DNA of 64,000 nt from positions 682,001-746,000 of the forward strand of contig CBDFKV010000007.1 in the NCBI GenBank assembly GCA_965249035.1. Direction: 5' to 3'. The translations under genes were made by a program, and so were the position numbers. The notes under the pieces were generated by a model that worked only from the letters and a program-made list of their open reading frames with translations, made no database searches and was not told the origin of the DNA. Positions 34,562 through 44,679 of this stretch are shown here, piece by piece. The stretch is from CBDFKV01 sp965249035 (GTDB lineage Bacteria > Pseudomonadota > Gammaproteobacteria > Arenicellales > Poriferihabitantaceae). The stretch's first letter is position 1, and each line of letters begins with the position of its first letter.

Positions 34562-34888
34562 TTATTTTATCGAGCGATCCACACGCTGACGCAAATCGGT
34601 ACCCGGTTTAAAATGGGGTACAAACTTTTCTGGAACTTCAACCTTAACGCCAGTCTTTGGGTTGCGGCCGATCCGGGGCGGACGATAATGCAATGCCATG
34701 CTGCCGAAACCACGAATTTCTATCCGATCTCCGTCAGCCAAGCTCGACGCCATTTCCGTCAGTATGGTACTCACAGCGAGCTCTACGTCTTCTTCAGAGA
34801 GCTGAGACTGTTTTGCGGCCAACCGAGTAATCAGTTCGGATTTAGCAATGCTGCCTAATCCGCCATCATCATTTTTTTTATCAGTCAT
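34562..34888 (-). CDS. ihfB: Integration host factor subunit beta IhfB
   Basis: 108-residue HU-family DNA-bending protein. The beta-arm motif GRNPKTG and RIEIRGFGSMALHYRPPRI match IHF-beta, including the Pro that inserts into DNA. It carries an N-terminal extension of about 13 residues (MTDKKNDDGGLGS) before the usual KSELITRLA start; the only ATG in frame is at 34888. Standard position downstream of rpsA. Confidence 0.94.
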   Translation of the reverse strand: MTDKKNDDGGLGSIAKSELITRLAAKQSQLSEEDVELAVSTILTEMASSLADGDRIEIRGFGSMALHYRPPRIGRNPKTGVKVEVPEKFVPHFKPGTDLRQRVDRSIK

Positions 34889-34987
34889 ATGCCTACGCGT
34901 GGTGGGTGAGTTCTGGAAAGACTATCAAATTCCAGCCCCCACCTCCACAACTTCATGCAGATTCGTGCGTATAAAGGCTTGATTTCG

Positions 34988-36667
34988 CTAACTGTCGCCG
35001 TTTTGCGCCAGTTGCTCCTTCAATTTATCGCCTAGTGTGGTCTTGCCTTCAGCGGTAGAAGCCGAATAATCCTGAATCGCCTGATCTTCCAGTTCCATAT
35101 CGCGCGCTTTAACTGACAAGGTAATCCGTCGATTTTTGCGATCAATACTGGTGATTTTTGACTCAAGCTCTTCGCCTTCTTTCAAGACGCTGCGCGCGTC
35201 TTCGACGTGATCCATCAGTAACTCACTCGCCCGTAAATAACCTTCAACGTTCTCGGCCAACTCAATAGATGCTCCGCGTGCAGTCACTTCGATAACCGTG
35301 CCTTTAACGACCGTACCCTTAGGATGCTCGGAAGCAAACTCAACAAAGGGGTCATCCGAGGCTTGCTTCAAGCCCAAGGAAATACGCTCGCGCTCAGGAT
35401 CTACCGCCAGAACTACCACGGTAATCTCGTCACCTTTATTAAATTCACGAATAACTTCTTCGCCCGGGCGGTCCCAAGATAAATCACTAACGTGTGCCAA
35501 ACCGTCAATATCACCTTCAACACCTACAAACATACCGAAATCGGTGATAGAGCGGATACGACCGGTCAATTTGTCACCTTTTTGGAAACGTGATGCAAAC
35601 TCATCCCACGGATTCGGTTGACACTGCTTCATACCCAGTGAAATGCGGCGGCGTTCAGAATCAATTTCAAGCACCATCACTTCTACTTCATCACCGACGT
35701 GGCACACTTTGCTCGGATGGATGTTCTTTTTGGTCCAATCCATTTCAGACAAGTGAACCAAGCCTTCAACACCATCTTCAATTTCAACGAAGGCGCCATA
35801 ATCAGTGATATTAGTGACCTTGCCGAAGATTCGAGAAGATTGTGGATAACGACGCTCAAGGTCAGCCCAAGGATCGCCGCCCAATTGCTTCAGGCCAAGT
35901 GATACACGCGATGCTTCTTTATCGAACTTCAATACCTTCACTTCGATTTCATCGCCCACATTCAGCACTTCAGACGGGTGACGTACGCGCTTCCAAGATA
36001 AATCGGTAATGTGTAACAAGCCGTCCAAACCACCTAAATTGACGAACGCGCCATAATCGGTCAGGTTTTTAACAAACCCTTTGATGATTTGACCTTCTTC
36101 CAAACTGTCGAGCAGCTTTTCGCGGTCTTCTGACAGCTCACTCTCAAGCACGGCTCTACGTGAGACAACGATATTATTGCGCTGTCGATCCAGCTTGATC
36201 ACTTTAAACTCAAGTTCACGGCCTTCAAAATAGGCGGGGTCTTTTACTGGAGTAACATCAACCAAGGAGCCGGGCAAGAACGCCTTGACATAATCGATAT
36301 CAACCGTAAAACCACCTTTAACGCGTCCGGAAACGATACCCGTGACGATATCACCATTAAGCTGTGCTTTTTCCAGCTCATCCCACGCTCTGGCCCGCAA
36401 TGCACGCTCACGTGACAAGCGAGTGTGGCCGTGGCCGTCTTCCACCGCTTCGATAGCGACTTCGACTGAATCACCGACTTTAACTTCAATGTCGCCGTTG
36501 GCTTTTTTGAATTCCGATAGCGGAATGGCGGACTCTGATTTGAGTCCTGCATCTACAATCACGAAATCGTCGCTAATATCGACGACAGCGCCGAGCACCA
36601 GCTCGCCATGCTTCATCGTGATTTTACTAATACTTTCTTCTAAGAGTTCTGCAAAATTTTCTGCCAT
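34988..36667 (-). CDS. rpsA: 30S ribosomal protein S1
   Basis: 559 residues, matching the E. coli length (557). Contains six S1 OB-fold repeats; repeats 3-6 are obvious from recurring GxVxxITDYGAFV/FGMFV and GLxHxSxxSW motifs with VGDEVEVKVL. Binds mRNA at the 30S platform and aids initiation. Sits in the conserved cmk-rpsA-ihfB order, 119 bases after cmk. The leader in that gap could carry the S1 autoregulatory structure known in gammaproteobacteria, but I did not fold it. Confidence 0.97.
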   Translation of the reverse strand: MAENFAELLEESISKITMKHGELVLGAVVDISDDFVIVDAGLKSESAIPLSEFKKANGDIEVKVGDSVEVAIEAVEDGHGHTRLSRERALRARAWDELEKAQLNGDIVTGIVSGRVKGGFTVDIDYVKAFLPGSLVDVTPVKDPAYFEGRELEFKVIKLDRQRNNIVVSRRAVLESELSEDREKLLDSLEEGQIIKGFVKNLTDYGAFVNLGGLDGLLHITDLSWKRVRHPSEVLNVGDEIEVKVLKFDKEASRVSLGLKQLGGDPWADLERRYPQSSRIFGKVTNITDYGAFVEIEDGVEGLVHLSEMDWTKKNIHPSKVCHVGDEVEVMVLEIDSERRRISLGMKQCQPNPWDEFASRFQKGDKLTGRIRSITDFGMFVGVEGDIDGLAHVSDLSWDRPGEEVIREFNKGDEITVVVLAVDPERERISLGLKQASDDPFVEFASEHPKGTVVKGTVIEVTARGASIELAENVEGYLRASELLMDHVEDARSVLKEGEELESKITSIDRKNRRITLSVKARDMELEDQAIQDYSASTAEGKTTLGDKLKEQLAQNGDS

Positions 36668-36786
36668 TTTTATGTATGATTGATTGCCAGCGGCAACCGC
36701 CCGGTTAAGGTTAATAAACAGTCACTTGCGCGCCTTTTATAGGGGCTTTTACAGGTGACTAACACAATAAAACTAACGCTGATAAC

Positions 36787-37479
36787 TTAGCCTGAAGCGT
36801 CGCTATCAGTGTATTTCTCTAAACTATTCGTTACTGCTTCAACCGCCTGCTCGATGCTGAGTGGTGTGGTATCCAACACTATCGCGTCTTCTGCCGGTCG
36901 CAATGGCGACTCCGCCCGATTGACATCGCGCTCATCGCGCGCGGCTATCTCCCGACAAAGGGCGGCGATACTACCACCAAGCCCCATCCGGCTCAACTGC
37001 TGACTGCGTCTTTTTGCCCGCTCCTCAACCGTTGCGGTCATAAAGATTTTTCGATCGGCCTGCGGGAATACTGTCGTGCCCATATCACGTCCATCAGCCA
37101 CCAAGCCCGGCTCTTGGGCAAATTGCTTTTGTTTAGCCAGCAATACCTTGCGAACTTCCGGGTGCTGCGCAACGATGGAAGCATTATTCCCCATTGTTTC
37201 AGAACGGATTTTTGACTCAATCACCGCCCCACCCAACATTGCACCATCATCACCAAAGGCGATGTCAATTACATCAGCCAAAGTCGCTAAGTCAGTCGCT
37301 GAATCTAAAGAGACCCCACTTTTTTTCGCGGCATAAGCCAGTATCCGGTAAAGCGCACCCGAGTCCAAATAATGCCAGCCAAGCTGCTGCGCAATCAATT
37401 TGGCCACAGTACCTTTCCCTACACCACTAGGACCATCAATGGTCAAAATCGGAATAGGAGAGGGGTTTCCTTCAGTCAT
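36787..37479 (-). CDS. cmk: Cytidylate kinase
   Basis: 230-residue nucleoside monophosphate kinase phosphorylating CMP and dCMP. P-loop GPSGVGKGTVAKLIAQ, LDSGALYR, DGRDMGTTVFPQADRKIFMTA and RDERDVNRAESPL are typical motifs of Cmk. Located between aroA and rpsA, the standard gammaproteobacterial order. Confidence 0.96.
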   Translation of the reverse strand: MTEGNPSPIPILTIDGPSGVGKGTVAKLIAQQLGWHYLDSGALYRILAYAAKKSGVSLDSATDLATLADVIDIAFGDDGAMLGGAVIESKIRSETMGNNASIVAQHPEVRKVLLAKQKQFAQEPGLVADGRDMGTTVFPQADRKIFMTATVEERAKRRSQQLSRMGLGGSIAALCREIAARDERDVNRAESPLRPAEDAIVLDTTPLSIEQAVEAVTNSLEKYTDSDASG

Positions 37480-37493
37480 GGCTGTTTATCGTG

Positions 37494-38792
37494 TCAAGCA
37501 AAACGCAAGCCAGCCGAGGCAGCAAGCAACTCATAACCCGGAAATGAGGTCGCCACATTGTCACAATCAGCGATTGTGATGGGGGATTTTGCCCGCAAGG
37601 CCGCCATTGAAAAAGCCATGGCAATACGATGGTCACCCAAGCTATCAACTGTGCCACCGCCGATGCTTCCACCATTGATCACCAAACCGTCAGGCTTCTC
37701 TTGGGCATCAATACCAATGGCGCACAAGCCACTAACGATAGCGCTGATACGATCGCTCTCTTTAACTCGTAATTCTTCAGCACCCGATATTTCAGTCACG
37801 CCTTGGGCGCAAGCTGCCGCCACGGCAATCGCCGGGAATTCATCGATCGCTAACGGCACTAGTGTTTGCGGCACGTTTATTCCGGTCAACCGACTGCTCA
37901 ATACGCGTATATCTGCAACCGGCTCACCACCAATTTCTCGTTGATTGAACAGCTCAATCTGCCCACCCATTGATCGCAAAATGTCGATAACACCTGTTCG
38001 CGTTGGGTTCACTCCGACATGCTCCAGGGTTAAGTCACTGTCCGGTGCAATTAGGCCACCCACCAAAAAAAATGCCGCCGACGATATATCTCCCGGCACG
38101 TCAATCTGGGTACCGATCAACTCCCCACCACCGCGCAAGCAAACCGTATCACCCTGAGTGTTCACCTCATAGCCAAAGCCCCGCAGCATTCTCTCCGTAT
38201 GATCCCGCGTCGGCGCAGGCTCTACTACGCAGGTTTCACCATCAGCGAATAAGCCTGCCAATAAAATGGCAGACTTCACCTGCGCGCTGGCAATCGGCAT
38301 GGGGTAATGCATACCTTGTAACGACGCCCCGCCACGAATCTTGAGAGGCGCTTTTTCGGCATTGCTTTGGATACCTGCCCCCATAGCCATCAGTGGCTTG
38401 ATCACCCGACCCATAGGTCGACTGCGCAATGAATCGTCGCCAGTCAAAGTAGTGTCAAATGATTGTCCAGCCAATATGCCCATCATCAAACGCATAGCGG
38501 TACCTGAATTGCCCAAGTCAATCGCACCGACTGGCTGCTTTAAGCCTCGCATACCAACGCCCGTGACACGTAATCGCCCTGGCCCACGCGGTTCAATGTT
38601 GGCTCCCATTTGGCGAAATGCTCTGCAAGTCGCCAGTGAATCTTCGCCCTCCAAAAACCCGGAAATATTAGTTGCCCCTTCAGCCAGACTAGCAAGCATG
38701 ATGGACCGGTGGGACATGGATTTGTCGCCTGGAACACGGATAGTGCCATTTAAGTGGCCTCCCGGTAACAGCGTAAATTGGGATTCGCTCAA
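37494..38792 (-). CDS. aroA: 3-phosphoshikimate 1-carboxyvinyltransferase (EPSP synthase)
   Basis: 432 residues. Sixth step of the shikimate pathway, joining PEP to shikimate-3-phosphate. N-terminal PGDKSMSHRSIMLASLAEG, the LGNSGTAMRLM active-site loop and the C-terminal RVKESDRISAIVSGL and DHRIAMAFSMAAL motifs are present. The PEP-site loop reads LGNSGTAMRL, the usual glyphosate-sensitive class I form or its relative; class cannot be settled here. It begins 2 bases after tyrA ends. Confidence 0.96.
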   Translation of the reverse strand: MSESQFTLLPGGHLNGTIRVPGDKSMSHRSIMLASLAEGATNISGFLEGEDSLATCRAFRQMGANIEPRGPGRLRVTGVGMRGLKQPVGAIDLGNSGTAMRLMMGILAGQSFDTTLTGDDSLRSRPMGRVIKPLMAMGAGIQSNAEKAPLKIRGGASLQGMHYPMPIASAQVKSAILLAGLFADGETCVVEPAPTRDHTERMLRGFGYEVNTQGDTVCLRGGGELIGTQIDVPGDISSAAFFLVGGLIAPDSDLTLEHVGVNPTRTGVIDILRSMGGQIELFNQREIGGEPVADIRVLSSRLTGINVPQTLVPLAIDEFPAIAVAAACAQGVTEISGAEELRVKESDRISAIVSGLCAIGIDAQEKPDGLVINGGSIGGGTVDSLGDHRIAMAFSMAALRAKSPITIADCDNVATSFPGYELLAASAGLRFA

Positions 38793-38794
38793 GA

Positions 38795-39694
38795 TTAATT
38801 CCGCCGGTCAGCTACCCGCGCGCGGGTCTGACGCGCCGCATCAAACACTTTAGCCAGTGCGTCGCCATCGCCCTTCTCAATCATATCTGACAATGCTGAC
38901 AAACCCGCTTGAAACGCCTTGATCTGAGCGACCAGTTCTTTTTGATTGCTAAGAGAAATATCGCGCCACATCACCGGGTCGCTGGAAGCAATTCGGGTGA
39001 AATCATAAAACCCACCGGCGGCTAAATCGAAATACTGATCGCTATCGAGTTTCTGGGAAAGGAAATCGACCAAAGCATACGCCAAGATGTGCGGCAAATG
39101 GCTGGTCACAGCCAATATGCTATCGTGATCAGCCGGGTTCATGCGTACCACATTAGCACCAACCAAACGCCACATTGCTTCAATCACGGCAACCGATTGC
39201 GGGCGTTCCTCGCCGGTCGGGGTAACGATAAGTTTATGATTGACGTATAAGTCATCAATTGCCGCATCCGCGCCCGATGTCTCGCGTCCAGCGATTGGGT
39301 GAGCGGGGATGAATTGTCCAAATTGTGCACCTAAAACAGCTTTCGCATCGGCAATCACGCTGATCTTAGTACTACCAACGTCGGTAATGATCATGGCATC
39401 AGGCAAATGGGGCACCAGTTGTTCCAACACCTCCCGAGTCGTATTGACTGGAGTGGCAATCACCAGCAAATCGCCGCCTTCGGCAGCCACCGCATCACCG
39501 GCGTCAAAATAATAGCGATCAAGAATCCCGAGCTTTACCGCCCGTTTTAGATTGGCTTCCCCGCGCCCTACTCCAACCACTTCACCAACTGCCTGATGCA
39601 ACCTCAATGAACGCACCAGAGAACCACCGATCAAGCCAACGCCAACCAAAATCAGTTTGGGGATGTAAAAGGTAGGAGTTAGCTGGATACTCAT
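38795..39694 (-). CDS. tyrA: Prephenate/arogenate dehydrogenase family protein TyrA
   Basis: 299-residue enzyme of tyrosine synthesis. An NAD-binding GVGLIGGSLVRSL motif, ITDVGSTK, and the substrate-binding HPIAGRETSGADAA identify the TyrA family. It is monofunctional, without the chorismate mutase or ACT domain, so whether it uses prephenate or arogenate cannot be told. It overlaps the operon: 2-base gaps to pheA and aroA. Confidence 0.92.
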   Translation of the reverse strand: MSIQLTPTFYIPKLILVGVGLIGGSLVRSLRLHQAVGEVVGVGRGEANLKRAVKLGILDRYYFDAGDAVAAEGGDLLVIATPVNTTREVLEQLVPHLPDAMIITDVGSTKISVIADAKAVLGAQFGQFIPAHPIAGRETSGADAAIDDLYVNHKLIVTPTGEERPQSVAVIEAMWRLVGANVVRMNPADHDSILAVTSHLPHILAYALVDFLSQKLDSDQYFDLAAGGFYDFTRIASSDPVMWRDISLSNQKELVAQIKAFQAGLSALSDMIEKGDGDALAKVFDAARQTRARVADRRN

Positions 39695-39696
39695 GC

Positions 39697-40791
39697 TCAG
39701 TCAGCGCGCGGATAGGAACCCATACAAATATACAAGCCCGCTTCTCGCTCTAACTCAAGCAAGGCTTTCGCCACTTTTTTGTCATTGCGATGACCTTCGA
39801 TATCGACAAAGAAAATGTATTCCCAGCGACGGACATGCGAAGGCCGTGACTCAATTCGAGTCATGCTCACGTTATTGTTCTGCAAGGGCTTTAATAAATC
39901 GTATAAAGCCCCGGGTTGGTTACGGGCCGATAAAAGCAACGTGGTTTTATCGTCTCCGCTAGCCTCGGCATCATCATGTGATAACACCAAAAAACGCGTC
40001 GTATTGTCCGGCTCATCTTCTATATTTTGGTCAATCACTGCCAAATTAAAGCGTTGCGCGGCTAATTCACCCGCAATAGCCGCACTGTCCGGGTCGTGTT
40101 GCGCAATCCGCGCAGCTTCGGCATTGCTGGCGCAGCGAACCAACTCAACCTCTTGCGATAAGTTAGTTTCGATCCAACGACGGCATTGCGCAATCGACTG
40201 TGCGTGCGAGTACACCCGCTTGACCGAGTCAAGCCTGATATCCGGATCAATTGCCAAGAAAAACTGATGAATGGGCATCAAGGATTCACCGCAAATCCGC
40301 AGACTGGTGCTAACCAATCGATCATTGGTGGCAGTCACCCCGCCTTCGGTCGAGTTTTCTATCGGTACTACACAAAAATCAGCGCCGCCAGTTTCAACCA
40401 AGCGAAACACTTCGTCAATGCTGGGGCACGTTTGAATGTGGACAGTGGAACCAAAATGACGTGCCGCAGCTTGCTCCGTAAAGGTGCCTTCAGGACCAAG
40501 TACCGCAACCACTAGGCCCGACTCAGCACCGCGACAAATCGACATTAGCTCGCGAAATAAGGTTTCAATCTGATCATTCTTTATCGCCCCTTGATTCTCG
40601 GCTTTTAGGCGCCTTAATACCTGCGCCTCTCGCTCAGGTCGATAAAACTGCGGTTTGGCATCATCCAGTTGTAGCTTGATCTCACCAATGCGCTTAGCCA
40701 GATCAATACGATGATTAGCCAGCGCCAGCATTTCGATATCGAGCGCATCAATCTGCTCGCGGACATCTGCAATGGTGGGTCGCTTACTCAT
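39697..40791 (-). CDS. pheA: Bifunctional chorismate mutase / prephenate dehydratase
   Basis: 364-residue P-protein. An AroQ chorismate mutase occupies about 1-85 (IDALDIEMLALANHRIDLAKRIGEIK), the prephenate dehydratase about 95-270 (VLGPEGTFTEQAAARHFG, PIENSTEGGVTATNDRL, TRFLVLS), and a C-terminal ACT domain carries the phenylalanine-binding GALYDLLKPL and ESRPS motifs for feedback control. It lies 33 bases after serA; no hisC is found between pheA and tyrA. Confidence 0.96.
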   Translation of the reverse strand: MSKRPTIADVREQIDALDIEMLALANHRIDLAKRIGEIKLQLDDAKPQFYRPEREAQVLRRLKAENQGAIKNDQIETLFRELMSICRGAESGLVVAVLGPEGTFTEQAAARHFGSTVHIQTCPSIDEVFRLVETGGADFCVVPIENSTEGGVTATNDRLVSTSLRICGESLMPIHQFFLAIDPDIRLDSVKRVYSHAQSIAQCRRWIETNLSQEVELVRCASNAEAARIAQHDPDSAAIAGELAAQRFNLAVIDQNIEDEPDNTTRFLVLSHDDAEASGDDKTTLLLSARNQPGALYDLLKPLQNNNVSMTRIESRPSHVRRWEYIFFVDIEGHRNDKKVAKALLELEREAGLYICMGSYPRAD

Positions 40792-40824
40792 TAATGATTA
40801 ACCAGAAATCTAATTACCAAACGT

Positions 40825-42009
40825 TTAATTACCGTTACGCAAAACGCGCGCGTTTAACACCCCTTCGATCGCACAAATCTTGGCGAATACGTCATCATCC
40901 ACCACTGAATCGGTATCAACGATGGTATATGCCACGTCTTCTCGTGATTGGTTGACCATATCGGAGATATTAATCCCATTTTCGGCCAAACAGCTAGAAA
41001 TTTGACCCAAGACATTGGGTTGATTAGAGTTGCAGACCGCCACGCGACAACACGTATTGCGAACCATGCTGACCTCCGGAAAATTGACTGAATTGGTGAT
41101 ATTGCCATTTTCAACATAATCACGGACCTGGTCAACGATCATGGTTGCGCAATTTTCTTCGGCCTCATGAGTGGATGCACCCAGATGCGGTAAAGCAATC
41201 ACTCCCTCAACCTGCGCCAGCGTTGAGTTCGGAAAATCCGTTACGTAAGCGGCCACATGTCCACTCTCCAACGCAGCGCGTGCAGCCCTATCGTCAACGA
41301 TACCATTGCGTGCAAAGTTTAGTAGCGTCGCACCCTCAGGCAATAACCCCAACGTCTTGGCATTAATCATATCGCGAGTTGCATCGATCAGTGGCACGTG
41401 TAACGTCAGAAAGTCGACCTGTGATAATAAAGAATTAAGCTTTTTTGCTTGTTTAACCTTTGAAGACAATTTCCAGGCACCGTCAACCGTCAGGCCCGGG
41501 TCAAAGCCAATGACTTCCATCCCTAACTCAACCCCAATATTGGCAACCATCCGCCCAATCGAGCCAAGCCCAATCACCCCGAGACGCTTGCCTAACAGCT
41601 CACTCCCCGCGAATTGTTTTTTACCGGCCTCTACTTGTTGGCTGATGCTAGCTTCGTCACCCTCGAGTTTTTTGGTATAAGCCCACGCATCTCCAATATG
41701 ACGTGAAGCCAGCAGCATCCCAGCAATCACTAATTCCTTGACCGAGTTAGCGTTGGCTCCCGGCGTATTAAAGACTGGCACTCCCAATTTGCTTAGCTTT
41801 CCTATGGGGATATTGTTGGTACCTGCACCCGCGCGGCCAACTGCCAGCAGATTTTGCGGGAACGTCGTTTCATGTAAACGGGTAGAACGCAATAAAATCA
41901 CGTCCGCGCCATCAACCTCACTGCTATTTTCAACCTGATAGCTTGCCGCTGGAAAGCGTTTCAAGCCTTTGGCAGAAATATTATTAATCACACGAACTGC
42001 AATGGTCAT
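40825..42009 (-). CDS. serA: D-3-phosphoglycerate dehydrogenase SerA
   Basis: 394 residues. First step of serine synthesis. It has the substrate-binding GRAGAGTNNIP, the NAD motif LGVIGLGSIGRMVANIG, RNGIVDDRAAR with the catalytic Arg nearby, PHLGASTHEAEENC with the catalytic His, and a C-terminal ACT domain (about 320-394, NQPNVLGQISSCLAENGINI). In many relatives the gene after gyrA is serC, so this position is unusual. Confidence 0.93.
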   Translation of the reverse strand: MTIAVRVINNISAKGLKRFPAASYQVENSSEVDGADVILLRSTRLHETTFPQNLLAVGRAGAGTNNIPIGKLSKLGVPVFNTPGANANSVKELVIAGMLLASRHIGDAWAYTKKLEGDEASISQQVEAGKKQFAGSELLGKRLGVIGLGSIGRMVANIGVELGMEVIGFDPGLTVDGAWKLSSKVKQAKKLNSLLSQVDFLTLHVPLIDATRDMINAKTLGLLPEGATLLNFARNGIVDDRAARAALESGHVAAYVTDFPNSTLAQVEGVIALPHLGASTHEAEENCATMIVDQVRDYVENGNITNSVNFPEVSMVRNTCCRVAVCNSNQPNVLGQISSCLAENGINISDMVNQSREDVAYTIVDTDSVVDDDVFAKICAIEGVLNARVLRNGN

Positions 42010-42054
42010 CGATTATTACTCCGAGCAGAAACTTGGCTGCTGCATTATTAGTTA

Positions 42055-44679
42055 TTATTCATCCACGACTGGAATTTCTGCTTCACCACCTTCCTCGGTC
42101 GTCTCATCACTGTCTACAAGGCTCTCTTCTGCTTCTGGCTCATCAACGCGATCGACAGTAACTAACTGCTCTTGGTCAGACAGGTTAATCACTCGAACGC
42201 CTTGCGTATTACGGCCTTGCAGCGAAATATCATTGGAGCGGGTACGAATTAGGACTCCACCGTCGGTAATCAACATGACTTCGTCACCCTGCGTTACCAA
42301 ATTTGCCGAAACAACTTGACCGTTTCGCTCCGGGGTTTTGATGGCAATAACGCCTTGCCCACCGCGACCGTGGACCGGGAATTCATCAACCGCCGCACGC
42401 TTGCCATAACCTAGTTGGGTGCACACCAGTACTGACTGGGCTTCATCTGCTTCATTCGGCAATACGATCATCGAAATCAATTGCTGATCTTTTTTGAGTT
42501 TGATCCCGCGTACACCGCGTGAAACGCGGCCCATGCGGCGAGCATTTTCTTCGTGAAAGCGCACTGCCTTACCTGCGCTGGAAAACAGCATGATGTGTTG
42601 ATCGCCATCAGTCAGCTCGACTTGAATCAAGCGATCGCCTTCGACCAGATTGACCGCACGAATCCCGCCAACTCGCGGCCGTGAGTAGTCAACCAATGCG
42701 CTTTTCTTAATCGTACCATTGGCTGTTGCCATCACAATATTGCGATCATTCTCGTAATCACGCACCGATAACACGGCGGTAATCACTTCCTCGTTTTCAA
42801 GTGGCAACAAATTAACCAAGGGCTTGCCGCGAGCGTTACTGCTCGCTACTGGCAGTTGAAATACTTTCAACCAATACACTTTACCCAAGCTGGAAAAACA
42901 CAGCAAAGTATCGTGCGTATTCGCCACAAACATACTGCTGACGAAATCGGCTTCTTTAGTTTTGGCTGCCATCCGACCTCGACCGCCACGCTTTTGAGCG
43001 CGGTAATCTGCCACTGGCTGCGCCTTGGCATAACCTGCGTGCGAAATCGTCACCACCACGTCTTCTTCGGCGATCAAATCTTCCATCGAGATATCGACTG
43101 CGCCTTCAGTAATTACGGTGCGCCGCTCATCCCCGTACTTCTCTTTTATTTCGCGCAGCTCATCTTTGATGACGGTGACTAGCCGATCAGGGCTTTCTAG
43201 GATTTCAATCAAATCGACCACTCTGGCCATGATCTCGATATATTCATTGCGGATTTTGTCTTGCTCAAGGCCAGTCAAGCGATGCAAACGCAAATCTAAT
43301 ATGGCTTGCGCCTGCTCCGCTGATAGGCGATAGCCGTCTTCTTGCAATCCATACGCTTTGGCCAAACCATCAGGACGAGATAATTGCGAATCGGCACGCC
43401 CCAGTAAATCTGCGACGATGCCGGGCGCCCATAGCCTATCCAATAGCTGCTGCTTGGCTTCCGCAGGCGATGACGCTTGCTTGATCAATTCAATGACTTC
43501 ATCGATATTTGCTAGCGCAACCGCCAAGCCTTCTAAAATATGCGCGCGCGCACGCGCTTTCTTGAGCTCAAAAATTGTCCTGCGTGTCACTACTTCGCGC
43601 CGATGGCGCAAGAATTCGCTGAGCATGTCCTTCAAGTTGAACAAGCGCGGCTGGTTATTCGATAACGCCACCATATTCATGCTGAACACGGTTTGCATTT
43701 GGGTTTGCTTAAACAGGTTGTTGAGCACCACTTCTGACTGCTCGCCGCGTTTAAGCTCAACCACCATGCGCATGCCGTCTTTATCCGATTCATCCCGAAT
43801 CGCCGAAATACCTTCGATTTGTTTGTTTTTGACCAACTCGGCGATTTTTTCCATCAAGCGCGCTTTATTGACCTGATACGGCAATTCATGCACGACGATA
43901 GCCTGCCGCCCACCTTTAGGATCGGTTTCAATCTCAACGCGCGAGCGTACATAAGCCCGACCACGGCCTGTTTCATAGCCTTCCTGAATGCCGCGCGTAC
44001 CAACGATGATACCGCTGGTAGGGAAATCAGGTGCTGGCACGTATTGCATCAAATCGGTCACACTCAAGCTTTCGTCATCAATGAGCGCCAGGCAGGCATT
44101 AATGACTTCAGTCAAATTGTGCGGTGGAATATTGGTGGCCATGCCGACTGCGATACCGGCCGAACCATTGACCAATAAGCTCGGAACTTTAGTAGGCAAC
44201 ACCAGCGGTTGAGTTTCGGTTTCGTCGTAGTTCGGCCCGAACTCAACCGTCTCTTTACCTAAATCAGCCAACAGCTCATGCGCAATTCGTGACAACCGAA
44301 TTTCGGTATATCGCATCGCTGCAGGTGCATCACCATCAACTGAGCCAAAATTGCCCTGCCCGTCTACCAGTGGGTAGCGCATCGAAAAGTCCTGCGCCAG
44401 CCGTACAATCGTGTCGTAAACTGCGGTATCGCCATGTGGGTGGTATTTACCAATAACGTCACCCACCACACGCGCCGATTTTTTGTAGGCTTTATTCCAA
44501 TCATTGCCTAGCTCTGACATCGCGTACAGGACACGGCGGTGAACGGGCTTGAGGCCATCTCGAACGTCTGGCAAAGCCCGGCCGACGATGACACTCATTG
44601 CATAGTCAAGATACGATTGACGCATTTCCCGCTCGATATTAGCGGTTAGCATTTCTTTAGCGATTAGCTGATCAGTCAT
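42055..44679 (-). CDS. gyrA: DNA gyrase subunit A
   Basis: 874-residue type II topoisomerase subunit. The catalytic Tyr is Tyr124 (AAMRYTEIRL). The quinolone-resistance region reads KYHPHGDTAVYDTIV: Thr85 sits at the E. coli Ser83 position and Asp89 at Asp87, the naturally occurring pattern of several genera. The C-terminal six-bladed pinwheel has the GyrA box QKRGGRG. An acidic tail (EAEESLVDSDETTEEGGEAEI) ends the protein. First gene of the long minus-strand run; no strong ribosome site precedes the ATG. Confidence 0.97.
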   Translation of the reverse strand: MTDQLIAKEMLTANIEREMRQSYLDYAMSVIVGRALPDVRDGLKPVHRRVLYAMSELGNDWNKAYKKSARVVGDVIGKYHPHGDTAVYDTIVRLAQDFSMRYPLVDGQGNFGSVDGDAPAAMRYTEIRLSRIAHELLADLGKETVEFGPNYDETETQPLVLPTKVPSLLVNGSAGIAVGMATNIPPHNLTEVINACLALIDDESLSVTDLMQYVPAPDFPTSGIIVGTRGIQEGYETGRGRAYVRSRVEIETDPKGGRQAIVVHELPYQVNKARLMEKIAELVKNKQIEGISAIRDESDKDGMRMVVELKRGEQSEVVLNNLFKQTQMQTVFSMNMVALSNNQPRLFNLKDMLSEFLRHRREVVTRRTIFELKKARARAHILEGLAVALANIDEVIELIKQASSPAEAKQQLLDRLWAPGIVADLLGRADSQLSRPDGLAKAYGLQEDGYRLSAEQAQAILDLRLHRLTGLEQDKIRNEYIEIMARVVDLIEILESPDRLVTVIKDELREIKEKYGDERRTVITEGAVDISMEDLIAEEDVVVTISHAGYAKAQPVADYRAQKRGGRGRMAAKTKEADFVSSMFVANTHDTLLCFSSLGKVYWLKVFQLPVASSNARGKPLVNLLPLENEEVITAVLSVRDYENDRNIVMATANGTIKKSALVDYSRPRVGGIRAVNLVEGDRLIQVELTDGDQHIMLFSSAGKAVRFHEENARRMGRVSRGVRGIKLKKDQQLISMIVLPNEADEAQSVLVCTQLGYGKRAAVDEFPVHGRGGQGVIAIKTPERNGQVVSANLVTQGDEVMLITDGGVLIRTRSNDISLQGRNTQGVRVINLSDQEQLVTVDRVDEPEAEESLVDSDETTEEGGEAEIPVVDE

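Noticed and set aside
34889..34987. Possible separate promoter for ihfB in the gap after rpsA
   Set aside because: No acceptable -35/-10 pair was found; cotranscription with rpsA is just as likely.
42055..44679. Thr85 in the GyrA quinolone-resistance region as a resistance mutation
   Set aside because: Thr at this site is the natural residue in other genera such as Pseudomonas, so it cannot be called a mutation.
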